Below, piece by piece: positions 51,385 to 59,808 of a DNA stretch of 64,000 bases. The stretch is from DASZUK01 sp963745595 (GTDB lineage: Bacteria > Actinomycetota > Acidimicrobiia > Acidimicrobiales > RAAP-2). The stretch is taken from NCBI GenBank assembly GCA_963745595.1, contig CAVUYB010000010.1, positions 62,001 through 126,000 of the forward strand. Direction: 5' to 3'. Position 1 is the first letter of the stretch; the number at the start of each line of letters is the position of its first letter. Made by a program: the position numbers and the translations under genes. The notes under the pieces were generated by a model. That model saw only the letters and a list, made by a program, of their open reading frames with translations, did not search any database and was not told the DNA's origin.

Positions 51385-52149
51385 GTGAGTCCCACGGGGG
51401 TAGAGATCTTTGATCTCACGGGGCGGGTCGCGCTGATTACCGGCGCCACGCGGGGCATGGGCCGGGCGATGGCCATCGGGTTCGCCGAGGCGGGAGCCGA
51501 CGTCATCGTCGTCAGCCGGAAGGCGGAAGCCTGCAAAGCGGTCGCCACCGAGATCGTCGAACGGACCGGTCGCCGGGCGCTCCCCTATCCGTGTCACGTC
51601 GGGCACTGGGAGGAGCTCGACCAGTTGACCGAGACGGCGTACGCCGAGTTCGGTCGGGTCGACGTGCTCGTCAACAACGCCGGTATGTCCCCGACCTACG
51701 ACCGCGTCGACGGCGTCACCGAAGCGCTCTACGACAAGACGCTCGACGTCAACCTCAAGGGCCCGTTCCGCCTCACCGCGTTGATCGGCACCCGCATGGC
51801 CGAGGGCGACGGCGGATCGATCATCAACGTCAGCAGCTGGAGCGCCATCCATCCGGATGCCGGCGCCCTGCCGTACTCCGCCGCCAAGGCCGGCGTGAAC
51901 GCCTTGACCATCGGGTTTGCCCATGCTTTCGGGCCGAAGGTCCGGGTCAACTGCATCCAGCCGGGTGCCTTCTTGACCGACATCTCCGAGGCCTGGGACA
52001 TGGACGAGTGGCAGAAGGCGGCCGATCACTACGCGCTGCGCCGGGGCGCCGAACCGTCCGAGGTCGTCGGCACCGCGCTCTACCTGGCGTCGGACGCGTC
52101 CAGCTACACCACCGCCGCCATCATCCGGGTCGACGGCGGCAACCGGTGA
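51385..52149 (+). CDS. SDR-family oxidoreductase
   Basis: A 254-residue classical SDR: TGATRGMG near residues 18-25, LVNNAGMSPTYD, NVSSWSAIHPDAG and YSAAKAGVNAL (YxxxK), ending IIRVDGGNR. GTG 51385, eight nt after the preceding stop; the ribosome site is weak, so coupling is likely. The next gene starts 22 nt later on the same strand. Confidence 0.87.
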   Translation: MSPTGVEIFDLTGRVALITGATRGMGRAMAIGFAEAGADVIVVSRKAEACKAVATEIVERTGRRALPYPCHVGHWEELDQLTETAYAEFGRVDVLVNNAGMSPTYDRVDGVTEALYDKTLDVNLKGPFRLTALIGTRMAEGDGGSIINVSSWSAIHPDAGALPYSAAKAGVNALTIGFAHAFGPKVRVNCIQPGAFLTDISEAWDMDEWQKAADHYALRRGAEPSEVVGTALYLASDASSYTTAAIIRVDGGNR

Positions 52150-52171
52150 CGCCGGCCGGGCGGCGGTTGGC

Positions 52172-53080
52172 GTGAGCCGCCTGCTGACGGCCGAACAGCT
52201 CCAGGCGCTGGCGGCCGGTCCCGAGGAGCAGCTAGCGACCGCCCTCCGGGAGCACGGGGCCGGAGCGGACGGTCCGGCCGCCGATCTGTTCTTCCGGCTC
52301 GAGCAGGCGTTCCGGGACGTCGTCGGCGGGTTCGGTGTCTGGGCGTCCATGGCCCAACGGTGGCTGGCCGAGCACGCCGACCGTCCCGGTTCGGCCGGTG
52401 GCCTCCCGGTCGACCGGGCGTGGCTGGCCGCCGGTTTCCACGGCGTGGCCATCGACGACGTCCGGTGCCTGGCCCCCGAACCGCCGCCCATCCCCGCCGG
52501 CCCGGCGACGGCCGAGGGCGTCCTCTCGCTGTTCCGACGGCGGCGCGACAGCTTCCGGCGGCTCCACGACGCGTCGCTCGACTGGACGTGCGCCCTGTGG
52601 TCGGAGGTCTATCGGATCGGTGGCGCCGACGGCTTGGAGGACTACCTGCGGACCATCGGGGACAAGACCCTGCTGCGTTGGATGGCCCAGGATGTCGTCG
52701 AGGACCCGGTCGACCGGATCACCCGCTGGGCCGCCCTGCTCAACGCCAACTTCGCCTCGATCACCCTCGACGAGGACGACGAGCACTTCACGATCGTCCA
52801 GGACCCGTGCGGCACCTGCACCCGCCAGGTCCGCTACGGCGCCTACGGGCCGCCGCTCGACCTGGCCGTCGTCGGCGAGCATCACCTCGTCACGTACGGG
52901 CAGGGCGACCTGCCGGTGTACCGCTGCCACGTCGCGGTCATCCACCATGCGATGGGTATCGAGCGGACCGGCCACCCGTGGCCCGTCCACGAGTGCCCCG
53001 CCCACCTCGACACCGGGCCGTGCACCATCCGGCTCCGCAAGGCCCCGCACCAGCTCCGGGAGCCGGTCTCGGGCGACTGA
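52172..53080 (+). CDS. Unrecognised Cys/His-rich protein
   Basis: A 302-residue soluble protein with no family I can name. The N-terminal half is helical (LTAEQLQALAAGPEEQLATAL, FRLEQAFRDVVGGFGVWA). The C-terminal 90 residues carry Cys and His: DPCGTCTRQVRYG, YRCHVAVIHHAMG, and HECPAHLDTGPC. These suggest a structural or catalytic metal site. It sits between an SDR and an Amidohydro_2 gene and may be an accessory enzyme there. Length and placement suggest a real protein, not a shadow frame: it has codon bias like its neighbours and a GTG start close to the upstream gene. Confidence 0.75.
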   Translation: MSRLLTAEQLQALAAGPEEQLATALREHGAGADGPAADLFFRLEQAFRDVVGGFGVWASMAQRWLAEHADRPGSAGGLPVDRAWLAAGFHGVAIDDVRCLAPEPPPIPAGPATAEGVLSLFRRRRDSFRRLHDASLDWTCALWSEVYRIGGADGLEDYLRTIGDKTLLRWMAQDVVEDPVDRITRWAALLNANFASITLDEDDEHFTIVQDPCGTCTRQVRYGAYGPPLDLAVVGEHHLVTYGQGDLPVYRCHVAVIHHAMGIERTGHPWPVHECPAHLDTGPCTIRLRKAPHQLREPVSGD

Positions 53081-53163
53081 CGACGGGTGGGCGACGCCGT
53101 TGCGCCGTGCGCCGTCTCGGGCCGCGGTGGGGCGGTCGCCCGCCAGGATAATCTGTCATACTT

Positions 53164-53179
53164 AATCAAGTGCTTAGAT
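53164..53179 (+). promoter_or_regulatory. Putative operator AATCAAGTGCTTAGAT
   Basis: An imperfect inverted repeat 36 nt upstream of the Amidohydro_2 ATG at 53215, in the 134-bp gap. It is one mismatch from the KstR2 consensus AnCAAGnnCTTGnT as I recall it, so a TetR-type acyl-CoA-responsive repressor is plausible. Confidence 0.4.
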
Positions 53180-53214
53180 GACTCCTTCCGGGGTCCCGGA
53201 CGTGGAGCCGCTCG

Positions 53215-54450
53215 ATGACCACCCTCGAAGACACGTCGAAGCTCGGTAACTGGAGTCGCATAGAGGGCGACTTCGACCAGTCGACGGCCTTGCTGCCCGA
53301 CCCGTCGCCGCGCCGTCGCCGGCACACGATCATCTCCGTCGACGACCATCTCGTCGAGCCGCCTGACCTGTTCACGAAGCGTCTGCCCACGGCCTACCAG
53401 GACCGGGCACCACGGGTCGTCGAGGAGGACGGACGGCAGTACTGGTTGATCGACGGTGGTCTCGAACTGAACGTCGGCGCCAACGCGGCCTCGGGCCGGT
53501 CGCCGGACGCCCCGCTCGGCGGCATCTCCGTCCGGTTCGACGAGATGCGGCGCGGCGCCTGGGACCCTGACGAACGGGTCCGGGACATGGACATCAATGG
53601 TGTCTACGCGTCGTTGGCGTTCCCGTCGATGGTCTTCAGCTTCGCCGGCCAGCGGTTCATGCGGATGCGCGACCCCAAGCTCGGTCGGCTCTGCGTCGAG
53701 GCGTACAACGACTGGGTCATCGACGAGTGGGTCGCCGCCCACCCGGACCGGCTGATCCCGAACCAACTGACGTGGCTCTCCGACGCCGAACTGGCCGCGG
53801 CCGAGATCCGGCGGAACGCCGAGCGCGGCTTCCACGCGGTCTCGTTCAGCGAGAACCCCGAGAAGCTCGGCTTGCCGTCCCTGCACACCGGCTACTGGGA
53901 TCCGTTCCTGGCAGCCTGCGAGGAGACGACAACGGTGCTCAACCTGCACGTCGGCTCGTCGTCCCAGGTGATGCACCCGTCGAGCGACGCCCCGGTCGAC
54001 ACCGTCACCGCGCTCTTCTCGGTCAACTCGATGCTGGCCACCGTCGACTGGATCTACACCGGGATCCCGCTCCGGTTCCCGAACATCAAGATCGCGCTCT
54101 CCGAGGGCGGCATCGGCTGGGTCCCGATGATCCTCGACCGGCTCGACTTCCTGTACGACCGGCCCCGGACGTCGACGTGGACCGAGTCGCTGTCACCGTC
54201 GGACGTCCTGCAGCGCAACTTCTGGTTCGCCACCCTGTGGGACCCGTCGATATTCGCTCTACGGGAGCGGATCGGCATCGACCACATCATGCTCGAGGTC
54301 GACTACCCCCACGTCGACAGCACGTGGCCCGACACCCAGGACCTCGTGGACGAGCACCTGAAAGGGGTGCCCGACAACGACGTCCGCAAGATCACCTGCC
54401 TGAACGCGGCCGCCCTCTACCAGCACCCGCTGCCCGACGACCTCATCTGA
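53215..54450 (+). CDS. Amidohydrolase family 2 (ACMSD/decarboxylase-like) enzyme
   Basis: A 411-residue Amidohydro_2 protein, with a 35-residue N-tail before the first site ISVDDHLVEPPDLF. Mid-barrel His appears in VLNLHVGSSSQVM, and the last site is LEVDYPHVDSTWP. SEGGIGWVPMILDRLDFL is the variant of the recurrent GGxGWxP segment. It has its own promoter region with the 53164 site and is followed by a hairpin terminator. Reaction unknown as for the other paralogs. Confidence 0.85.
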   Translation: MTTLEDTSKLGNWSRIEGDFDQSTALLPDPSPRRRRHTIISVDDHLVEPPDLFTKRLPTAYQDRAPRVVEEDGRQYWLIDGGLELNVGANAASGRSPDAPLGGISVRFDEMRRGAWDPDERVRDMDINGVYASLAFPSMVFSFAGQRFMRMRDPKLGRLCVEAYNDWVIDEWVAAHPDRLIPNQLTWLSDAELAAAEIRRNAERGFHAVSFSENPEKLGLPSLHTGYWDPFLAACEETTTVLNLHVGSSSQVMHPSSDAPVDTVTALFSVNSMLATVDWIYTGIPLRFPNIKIALSEGGIGWVPMILDRLDFLYDRPRTSTWTESLSPSDVLQRNFWFATLWDPSIFALRERIGIDHIMLEVDYPHVDSTWPDTQDLVDEHLKGVPDNDVRKITCLNAAALYQHPLPDDLI

Positions 54451-54482
54451 CCGGCCGTCACCGGACCGACCGGTCCCGGACT

Positions 54483-54504
54483 GGTCCCGACCGGCCTCGG
54501 GACC
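54483..54504. terminator. Hairpin between converging genes
   Basis: An 8-bp perfect stem (GGTCCCGA/TCGGGACC) with a CCGGCC loop lies 33 nt after the Amidohydro_2 stop, in the gap before the converging toxin gene. There is no U-tract. It may end transcription from both sides. Confidence 0.45.
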
Positions 54505-54547
54505 GGGCGGTCGGAGCGGTACCCCGATCCTCTCGGACGTCGCTCGG

Positions 54548-54943
54548 TCAGATACCGACCACGTGCACGAGGTCGCCGAGGCCGACGAAGTCGTCGGGGT
54601 TCCGGGTGTAGAGCGCCAGGCCGTTGGCATGCGCGGTGGCGGCGATGAGCAGGTCGGCGACGCGCCGTCGATGCGAGCGGCCAGCCTCGACGACGGCCGC
54701 GATGACCAGCCCGTAGCTCCGAGCTGCCGTGGCGTCGAAGGGAAGCGGCTCGAACGTCGCTTCGACTTGTTGGAGGCGAGCCTGACGGCGTGCGCTCTCG
54801 GGGCCGGCGGCGGCGAGGTGCGGCCCGGCAGCGAGCTCGGCGAGCGTGATCGCACACACCGCGACCTCGTCCGGCAGGGCGGCCACCACCGACGGGTCGT
54901 CCCAGTCGATGACGACGGAGGTGTCGAGCAGGGCCGCTGGCAT
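54548..54943 (-). CDS. vapC: VapC-type PIN-domain toxin
   Basis: A 131-residue PIN-domain RNase toxin. The acidic residues are in place: D7 in LLDTSVVID, E36 in ITLAELAAG, D97 in RVADLLIAATA, and D117/D118 in RNPDDF. Such toxins cleave tRNA or rRNA in a Mg-dependent way. The ATG at 54943 immediately follows the antitoxin stop (no gap), the standard antitoxin-first operon. It is the only defence or stability locus found here, and may help keep the catabolic island. Confidence 0.93.
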   Translation of the reverse strand: MPAALLDTSVVIDWDDPSVVAALPDEVAVCAITLAELAAGPHLAAAGPESARRQARLQQVEATFEPLPFDATAARSYGLVIAAVVEAGRSHRRRVADLLIAATAHANGLALYTRNPDDFVGLGDLVHVVGI

Positions 54944-55192
54944 CTACAGGCGCTGGTCGACGACCCGGTCGAGATCAGCCCGGAACCGGTCGCGGTCGAT
55001 CCGCGGCCCACCGGCGACGAGCGCCAGGAGCTCGCTCGTCGGCACGAACGTCCGGCGCGCCTGCCGGATCGGACGCAGGTCCGCGACCGGTACGCCGTTG
55101 CGGGTGACGACGAAGCTCTCGCCAGCGGCGACCGCCTCGATCACCTTGGCGTTGTTGTTCCGGAGATCACGTTGGGCGATCGTCCTAGCCAT
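54944..55192 (-). CDS. Phd/YefM-type antitoxin
   Basis: An 82-residue antitoxin. The N-terminal Phd/YefM fold is visible in RTIAQRDLRNNNAKVIEAVAAGESFVVTRNGVPVADLRP, and the C-terminal tail (RFRADLDRVVDQRL) would wrap the toxin. ATG 55192. It probably represses its own operon with VapC; a perfect inverted repeat lies just upstream. Confidence 0.9.
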   Translation of the reverse strand: MARTIAQRDLRNNNAKVIEAVAAGESFVVTRNGVPVADLRPIRQARRTFVPTSELLALVAGGPRIDRDRFRADLDRVVDQRL

Positions 55193-55200
55193 CTGCCTAG

Positions 55201-55219
55201 TGTAGCAACTAGAGCTACA
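55201..55219. promoter_or_regulatory. Toxin-antitoxin operator TGTAGC-N7-GCTACA
   Basis: A perfect inverted repeat of 6-bp arms with a 7-nt spacer starts 9 nt upstream of the antitoxin ATG, where a Phd-type autorepressor would bind. Confidence 0.65.
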
Positions 55220-55276
55220 ATTGGCTACGGCCGGTCGGGCGGGGGTTGGAGCCCAACGGCGTGGCAGACCGCGCGG

Positions 55277-55816
55277 TCAGCTGCGGTGGATGGCGTTCGC
55301 CCGGGCCGTCACGACCGGCTTGCCGGTGGCCTCGTCGAACCAGTTCGTCTCGATCAGCACGAACGTCATCGTCGACGCGCCGCTCTCGCGCTGGTAGGCC
55401 TTCACGACCTTCCACTCGCTGACGAGGACGTCGCCGACCATCACCGGTCGGTGGTACTCGAACTCCTGCTCACCGTGGAGGATGAGACCGCCGCGGGCCA
55501 TGAACGGGGCCATGATCTCCCACGCCGGGACGTCGATGACCGGCTCGGGCGGCTGCCGTTCGGCGAACCGGCCCCACGCCTCCATGGCCACGGCGAACGT
55601 CGGCGGTGCCGGGATGGCGGTGAAACCGGCCGCGGTGGCGGCCGACGGCTCGCGGTAGATCGGACTGTCGTCGAGGACCGCATCGGCGAACGCGGTGACC
55701 GGCCCCCGCTCGATGACGACGGTGGCGCCGACGCCCGACCGCCCGACGACCTGCTGCAGGTACTCGGCGTCCGCCACGCCGATCGACGTCTCCCCCGACT
55801 GCTGACCGTCGCCCAT
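55277..55816 (-). CDS. MaoC-like / FAS1-type dehydratase-domain protein
   Basis: A 179-residue hotdog-fold protein of the N-terminal MaoC dehydratase (HadA/HadC-like) type. TVVIERGPVTAFADAVLDDSPIYRE near the start, PAPPTFAVAMEAWG and LHGEQEFEYHRPVMVGDVL match that family; the last holds a likely conserved His region. The catalytic Asp/His pair of full R-specific hydratases lies in a partner chain not seen here, so it may act as an accessory or heterodimer subunit. I chose ATG 55816, six nt after GGGAGGAG. Divergent from the mycofactocin-type SDR. Confidence 0.82.
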   Translation of the reverse strand: MGDGQQSGETSIGVADAEYLQQVVGRSGVGATVVIERGPVTAFADAVLDDSPIYREPSAATAAGFTAIPAPPTFAVAMEAWGRFAERQPPEPVIDVPAWEIMAPFMARGGLILHGEQEFEYHRPVMVGDVLVSEWKVVKAYQRESGASTMTFVLIETNWFDEATGKPVVTARANAIHRS

Positions 55817-55906
55817 CTCGGCTCCTCCCCTCGGCCGTCCCGACCCTGATGCGCCCGACGGGGCCGGCCCGATCCACGCCAGCCGGTGCCCCCCACCGGC
55901 CTGACT

Positions 55907-55920
55907 CAATCAGTCGATTG
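55907..55920. promoter_or_regulatory. Perfect inverted repeat CAATC-AGTC-GATTG
   Basis: A perfect 5-bp inverted repeat with a 4-nt centre, about 90 nt upstream of the MaoC-like start. It contains the AATCAGTC core also at 2939 and 17801. In the 278-bp divergent region no other gene is supported. Confidence 0.5.
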
Positions 55921-56094
55921 AAAGCATACCTCGGCCGTCGGGTCGGCGGCGAGGCAGTCGGGCTCCCGGCCAAGTCGGGCTCCCCGGCAAGTCGGGGTCC
56001 GGACGGAAAGGCCGGCGACGGGCCGAACGGGGCAGCCCCGACCGGTGGGCGGTAGACAGGAATGAGCGTCGACGACCCGAGCGAGGGAGGCCCC

Positions 56095-56968
56095 ATGGAC
56101 CGACCAGCACGATTCCACCGGGACGCGGCACGGCCGGCTGATCGGCCGCACGGCCCTCATCACCGGTGCGGCCCGCGGCCAGGGTCGGTCGCACGCCGTC
56201 GCGCTGGCCACCGAGGGGGCGGACATCGTCGTCTGCGACATCGGTGACGCCGGCGGTGTGGCGACGGTGCCGTACGCGCTGTCGAACGGAGCGGACCTCG
56301 ACGAGACGGTGCGGCTCGTCGAGCAGCTCGGGCGCCGGTGCATCGGCCTCCAGGTGGACGTCCGGGACACCGACCAGGTCGACCGGGCGGTGTCCGTCGC
56401 CGTCGACCAGTTCGGCCGGCTCGACATCCTCGTCGCGAACGCTGGGATCTGCGGCTTCGGATCGTTCTGGGAGATCTCCGACGAGATGTGGCGCGACATG
56501 ATCGACGTCGACCTGACCGGGACGTTCAAGTCGATGCGGGCCGCAGTCCGCCCGATGATCGACCAGGGCGCCGGCCGGATCATCGTGACGTCGTCGATGG
56601 CCGGCCGCCGGGGCAGCCGGAACCTGGCCCACTACACCGCGGCGAAGTGGGGCGTCATCGGGCTCATGAAGACGCTCGCCCTCGAGGTGGCCGCCCACGG
56701 GATCACTGTCAACGCCGTCTGTCCGGCGACCGTCGACACGCCGATGGTCCACAACGACGCGTTCTACGGGCTGTTCGCGCCGGACATCGACCAGCCGACG
56801 AGGGAAGCGGTCGAGCCGCGCTACGCCAGCCTCAACCCGATCCCCGTTCCCTGGGTCGACCCGGCCGACGTCTCGAACGCGGTCGTCTTCCTCGCGTCCG
56901 ACGACGCCCGGTACATCTCCGGGTCGACCGTCGACGTCAACTGCGGCTCGACCGCGACGATGCCGTAG
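56095..56968 (+). pseudogene. Mycofactocin-coupled-type SDR with a frameshift at the start codon
   Basis: An SDR of the mycofactocin-coupled type: TGAARGQGRSHAVALA, then the extended insertion typical of that family (GGVATVPYALSNGADLDETVRLVEQLGRR), VDVRDTDQ, ANAGICG and YTAAKWGV (YxxxK). These enzymes hold NAD tightly and pass electrons to mycofactocin. The only good start, ATG 56095 after GAGGGAGG, is one base out of frame: ATG-G-ACC instead of ATG-ACC, so the natural N-terminus MTDQHDSTG is lost. The span is 3n+1 nt. One inserted G at 56098 explains it. If the indel is real the protein cannot be made from this site. Confidence 0.8.
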
Positions 56969-57066
56969 CCAGGCGGGCCGGGACCCGGACCGGGGCGGGC
57001 TCGATGCGCAGGACCGGACCGTCCGTCGTGGGTATCGTCCGGGCCGGACGACGACGGGAGGACACG

Positions 57067-58118
57067 GTGACAGACGAGCAGCCGCCGGCGGCCCCCGGCG
57101 GGGCCGACGGGACGTGGGCCCCGCCGGGATGGACCGGCCGGCCGGACCCCACCGGGCCCGCTCCCGCTCGTCGACTCGACGACGGCCGACCAGCGTATGC
57201 CCGACGGACGGTCGCCGACCCGGGCGGAGGCCCCGCCGACGATCCGGGCGACCGGCGGCGCCGGCGTAGTCGCCGCCTCGCTGGCGACCGGCGTGGCCGG
57301 GGCGATCAGTGATCGCCGCGATCACCACCGGCGTCGTCCTCGGCGCCGGGCGGCGGCCAGAGCGCCAGCGCAGCGGTGATCGACGCGGTCGACAGCACGA
57401 TGGCCGACCGGACCGCCCAGCTGACGTTGTCGGGCACGTTTCGACGGCGGGATCGAGGTGCAGGAGTCGGGGATCGGGTCGATCGACTTCAGTCAGAACG
57501 CCTTCCAGCTGACCGGATCGGTAGCACGCCGGCGGCCAGCACGTCCCGCTCCGATCCGGTTCGTCGGACGGCATCGAGTACGTCAGCGCCCCGGGCATCG
57601 GCCAGGAGCTGCCGGGAAAGTCGTGGCTGTCGCTCGACCTCTCGTCGCTGTCCGGTGCGACCGGCACCTACGGGGCCACGGGGCTGAGCAGCAATCCGGC
57701 GGCCACCCTCCGCATCCTCAGCCAGAACGGGGCGACGGTCACCGAGCTGGGCTCGTCGACACAGAACGGCGTCGAGGTGCAGGGGTACGCCGTGACCGTG
57801 AGCCCGGCCAGCCTTGAAGGCTGACGTCGCCAAGGTCCCGCTCTCGGCGAAGATCCGAGCGGTCGCGGCCAAAAGGACGTCTCGGCGAACTGGACGCCAA
57901 GGTCTACGTGGACGGGCAGGGGCTCCTCCGTTCGGTCACCGCGACGATGCAAGCACACCGTCGGCTCGGCCGGCACGTCCACCCTGACGTTCACCGAGAC
58001 ATTCTCCGGCTACGGCTCGACGATCGCCGATATCAGCGCCCCCCCGGCGACAGAGGTCGCCACGCTCCAGCAGGTGGCCCAGGCCGGACGAGCCGCCAAT
58101 GGCGCCCAGACGACGTAG
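57067..58118 (+). pseudogene. Multiply frameshifted surface/lipoprotein-like gene (LppX/LprG-like?)
   Basis: Six or more reading-frame jumps separate coherent pieces: a Pro/Gly-rich N-tail (TDEQPPAAPGG), a hydrophobic segment split over two frames (VVAASLATGVAG, then VIAAITTGVVLGA), then AVIDAVDSTMADRTAQLTLSGTF, IEVQESGIGSIDFSQNAFQL, DGIEYVSAPGIGQELPGKSW, LSSNPAATLRILSQNGATV, and the C-terminal TLTFTETFSGYGSTI to TAG. Order and spacing resemble a secreted beta-rich lipoprotein of about 345 residues; assignment to the LppX/LprG type is tentative. A pile-up of indels with no in-frame decay looks like bad sequence or very recent loss. Confidence 0.7.
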
Positions 58119-58405
58119 CGAGCCGACTAGATCTTCTTGGTATTCGGGAACTCGAGACATTGTGACAACCTCTTCAAAAGCGCGAAGATGGACCGCGAGA
58201 AGCGTTTCAAGCCGTCCCACCTGGAACTACGGCCTCACGGCCCCAGTGATCGGCGAACGGTCGGCCTTCTGCGAGAAGCGCTGGGCTCGGGCGGCCCATG
58301 GGGGTGGCCGGGAGGGACCTCCCCCCCTGCTGATGGTCCGTCGCTAAAATAGATTCGATAGGTGAGGCGGCCACCGTGGCCATGGTGGCCGTACCGCTCC
58401 CGTCT
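58119..58405. other. Non-coding stretch beside IS remnant
   Basis: A 287-bp stretch without a convincing gene. It is less G+C-rich than the surroundings (e.g. GATCTTCTTGGTATTCGG) and marks the left border of the lower-GC segment reaching about 59.7 kb. I saw no inverted terminal repeat of an insertion element. Confidence 0.5.
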
Positions 58406-58613
58406 ATGACCGACGGGCGGCGAGCAGCGCTCGGGGCGATGACCCGCTGGCCGTCACTGGCCCCATCGCAAGGTGGTTCAGGCCAGGGCGCTCCTGCTGG
58501 CCGCCGAGGGCACTGGCACCAACGAGGTCGCTCGGCGTTGTCAGACCTCCGACGAGTCGGTGCGGGCCTGGCGGTGGCGGGCACGCCGGTCCATCGGGTT
58601 TGGGCAACAATGA
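58406..58613 (+). mobile_element. IS630-type transposase N-terminal remnant, frameshifted
   Basis: The frame opening MTDGRRAALGAMTRWPSLAP jumps near 58464 into VVQARALLLAAEGTGTNEVARRC, then SDESVRAWRWRARR and TGA at 58611. This is the helix-turn-helix N-terminus of an IS630-family transposase. A full element would be about 350 codons; the DDE part is absent, so it is a dead fragment. It lies directly upstream of the esterase gene with foreign-looking composition. Confidence 0.72.
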
Positions 58614-58619
58614 CCCGTC

Positions 58620-59720
58620 ATGGCGGCACTCAGTAGCAGACTCTCGGTGACTCTCCTCCTGACCGCGATCGGTACCACGATCCTCGTGCCGGCAGGTCTG
58701 GCGAGTGGGTCGCCCACCTCACGCACCATGACCTGGCTGGCTGCCGGCGATTCCTACGCGTCGGGAGCAGGGTTGCCCCACACGACGAAGCTGTGCGCAA
58801 GGGCAACCGGGCAATCCAAAGCGTGGGCCACAGTGGCTGCAACAACGGTCACGAAAGAAGGAGTGTCCGTCTCCCGTCCGAAGCTCGTTGCGTGCACGGG
58901 TGCGGTGAGCAAGGAGCTCTTTCAACCGACGGGCCCAACAAACCCGGCAGAGTGGACGAAAGCGATGGGGAAGTTCGACCTGGTGACGTTCTCCTTCGGA
59001 GGCGACGACGTCGGCTTCCCAACAATCCTCGAATCCTGTTATCAGCACGGATCACTGTGCAACGACTCCACCGTCAGGGCCAGGATTGCTCGCTTCGGTG
59101 ACACGTACCCGACATTTCTCCAGAGGGTCGCGAAGACAGTAATGGTGAGCAGTGGGAACGTCGTCGTCATGGGCTACCCCGAGCTGCTAGAAGATCCGAG
59201 CCTGTGGCCGAAGACTGATCGTGACACGCATCAATGCCAAGGACTCGACGTGTCAACCTCCAAAAGCATCCGAGGATGGGGTGGCGACCTCAACGCCACT
59301 ATCGCCAAGGGGATCGCTAGCGTCAACGCGCTACCGGCGAGTGCGCGAAAAAATGTTCGCTTCACCTTTATCAACCCGGTCAGCGGTGGCGGGAGCATTG
59401 GCGGCTCGACACCGAGCCTGTTTGAGCCCGCTTCCGGGACCCGTCACGAGTTGTGCAGCCAAGGTGATGAGGCATGGCTCAACGGCGCTTCTGCCCACCT
59501 GTTGACCCGAAGTTTCCATCCGAATGAGACAGGCAACATCGCGATGGGGAGTCTGACGACTACGACCGTCCAAGGGCTACTAGCACCTGCCACGCCCCTC
59601 CCCACCGTGAATGACACAACCCAGAGTGCCCAGCAGGTCGAGTCCCTTCTCAAGGAGGCCGACATGTGGAGGTCGACGACATCGGGTTCGCCGGCCGACG
59701 GGACACCGCCGCGGACCTGA
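58620..59720 (+). CDS. Secreted SGNH/GDSL-type hydrolase, probably transferred
   Basis: A 366-residue esterase/lipase-like protein. Signal peptide about residues 1-30 (LLLTAIGTTILVPAGLASG). The GDSL block is AAGDSYASG with the nucleophilic S45; the GxND block reads FSFGGDDVGF (Asp for Asn); the last block SFHPNETG carries the catalytic His. Six Cys residues could form disulphides outside the cell. Codon use is clearly less G+C-rich than the neighbours and no Shine-Dalgarno is evident. With the IS630 fragment 6 nt upstream, gain by transfer is likely. Confidence 0.88.
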   Translation: MAALSSRLSVTLLLTAIGTTILVPAGLASGSPTSRTMTWLAAGDSYASGAGLPHTTKLCARATGQSKAWATVAATTVTKEGVSVSRPKLVACTGAVSKELFQPTGPTNPAEWTKAMGKFDLVTFSFGGDDVGFPTILESCYQHGSLCNDSTVRARIARFGDTYPTFLQRVAKTVMVSSGNVVVMGYPELLEDPSLWPKTDRDTHQCQGLDVSTSKSIRGWGGDLNATIAKGIASVNALPASARKNVRFTFINPVSGGGSIGGSTPSLFEPASGTRHELCSQGDEAWLNGASAHLLTRSFHPNETGNIAMGSLTTTTVQGLLAPATPLPTVNDTTQSAQQVESLLKEADMWRSTTSGSPADGTPPRT

Positions 59721-59808
59721 CGGCGGATTGATCGACGCCGTTTCGGGCATAGCTCGGGCAGGGAAGTCGCGGGAGGTCGCGACCGGCGAGTGGGACGGTG
59801 AGGGTGCG

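Noticed and set aside
58406..58613. Functional IS element
   Set aside because: Only the N-terminal helix-turn-helix remains, with a frameshift and no DDE domain or recognisable terminal repeats.
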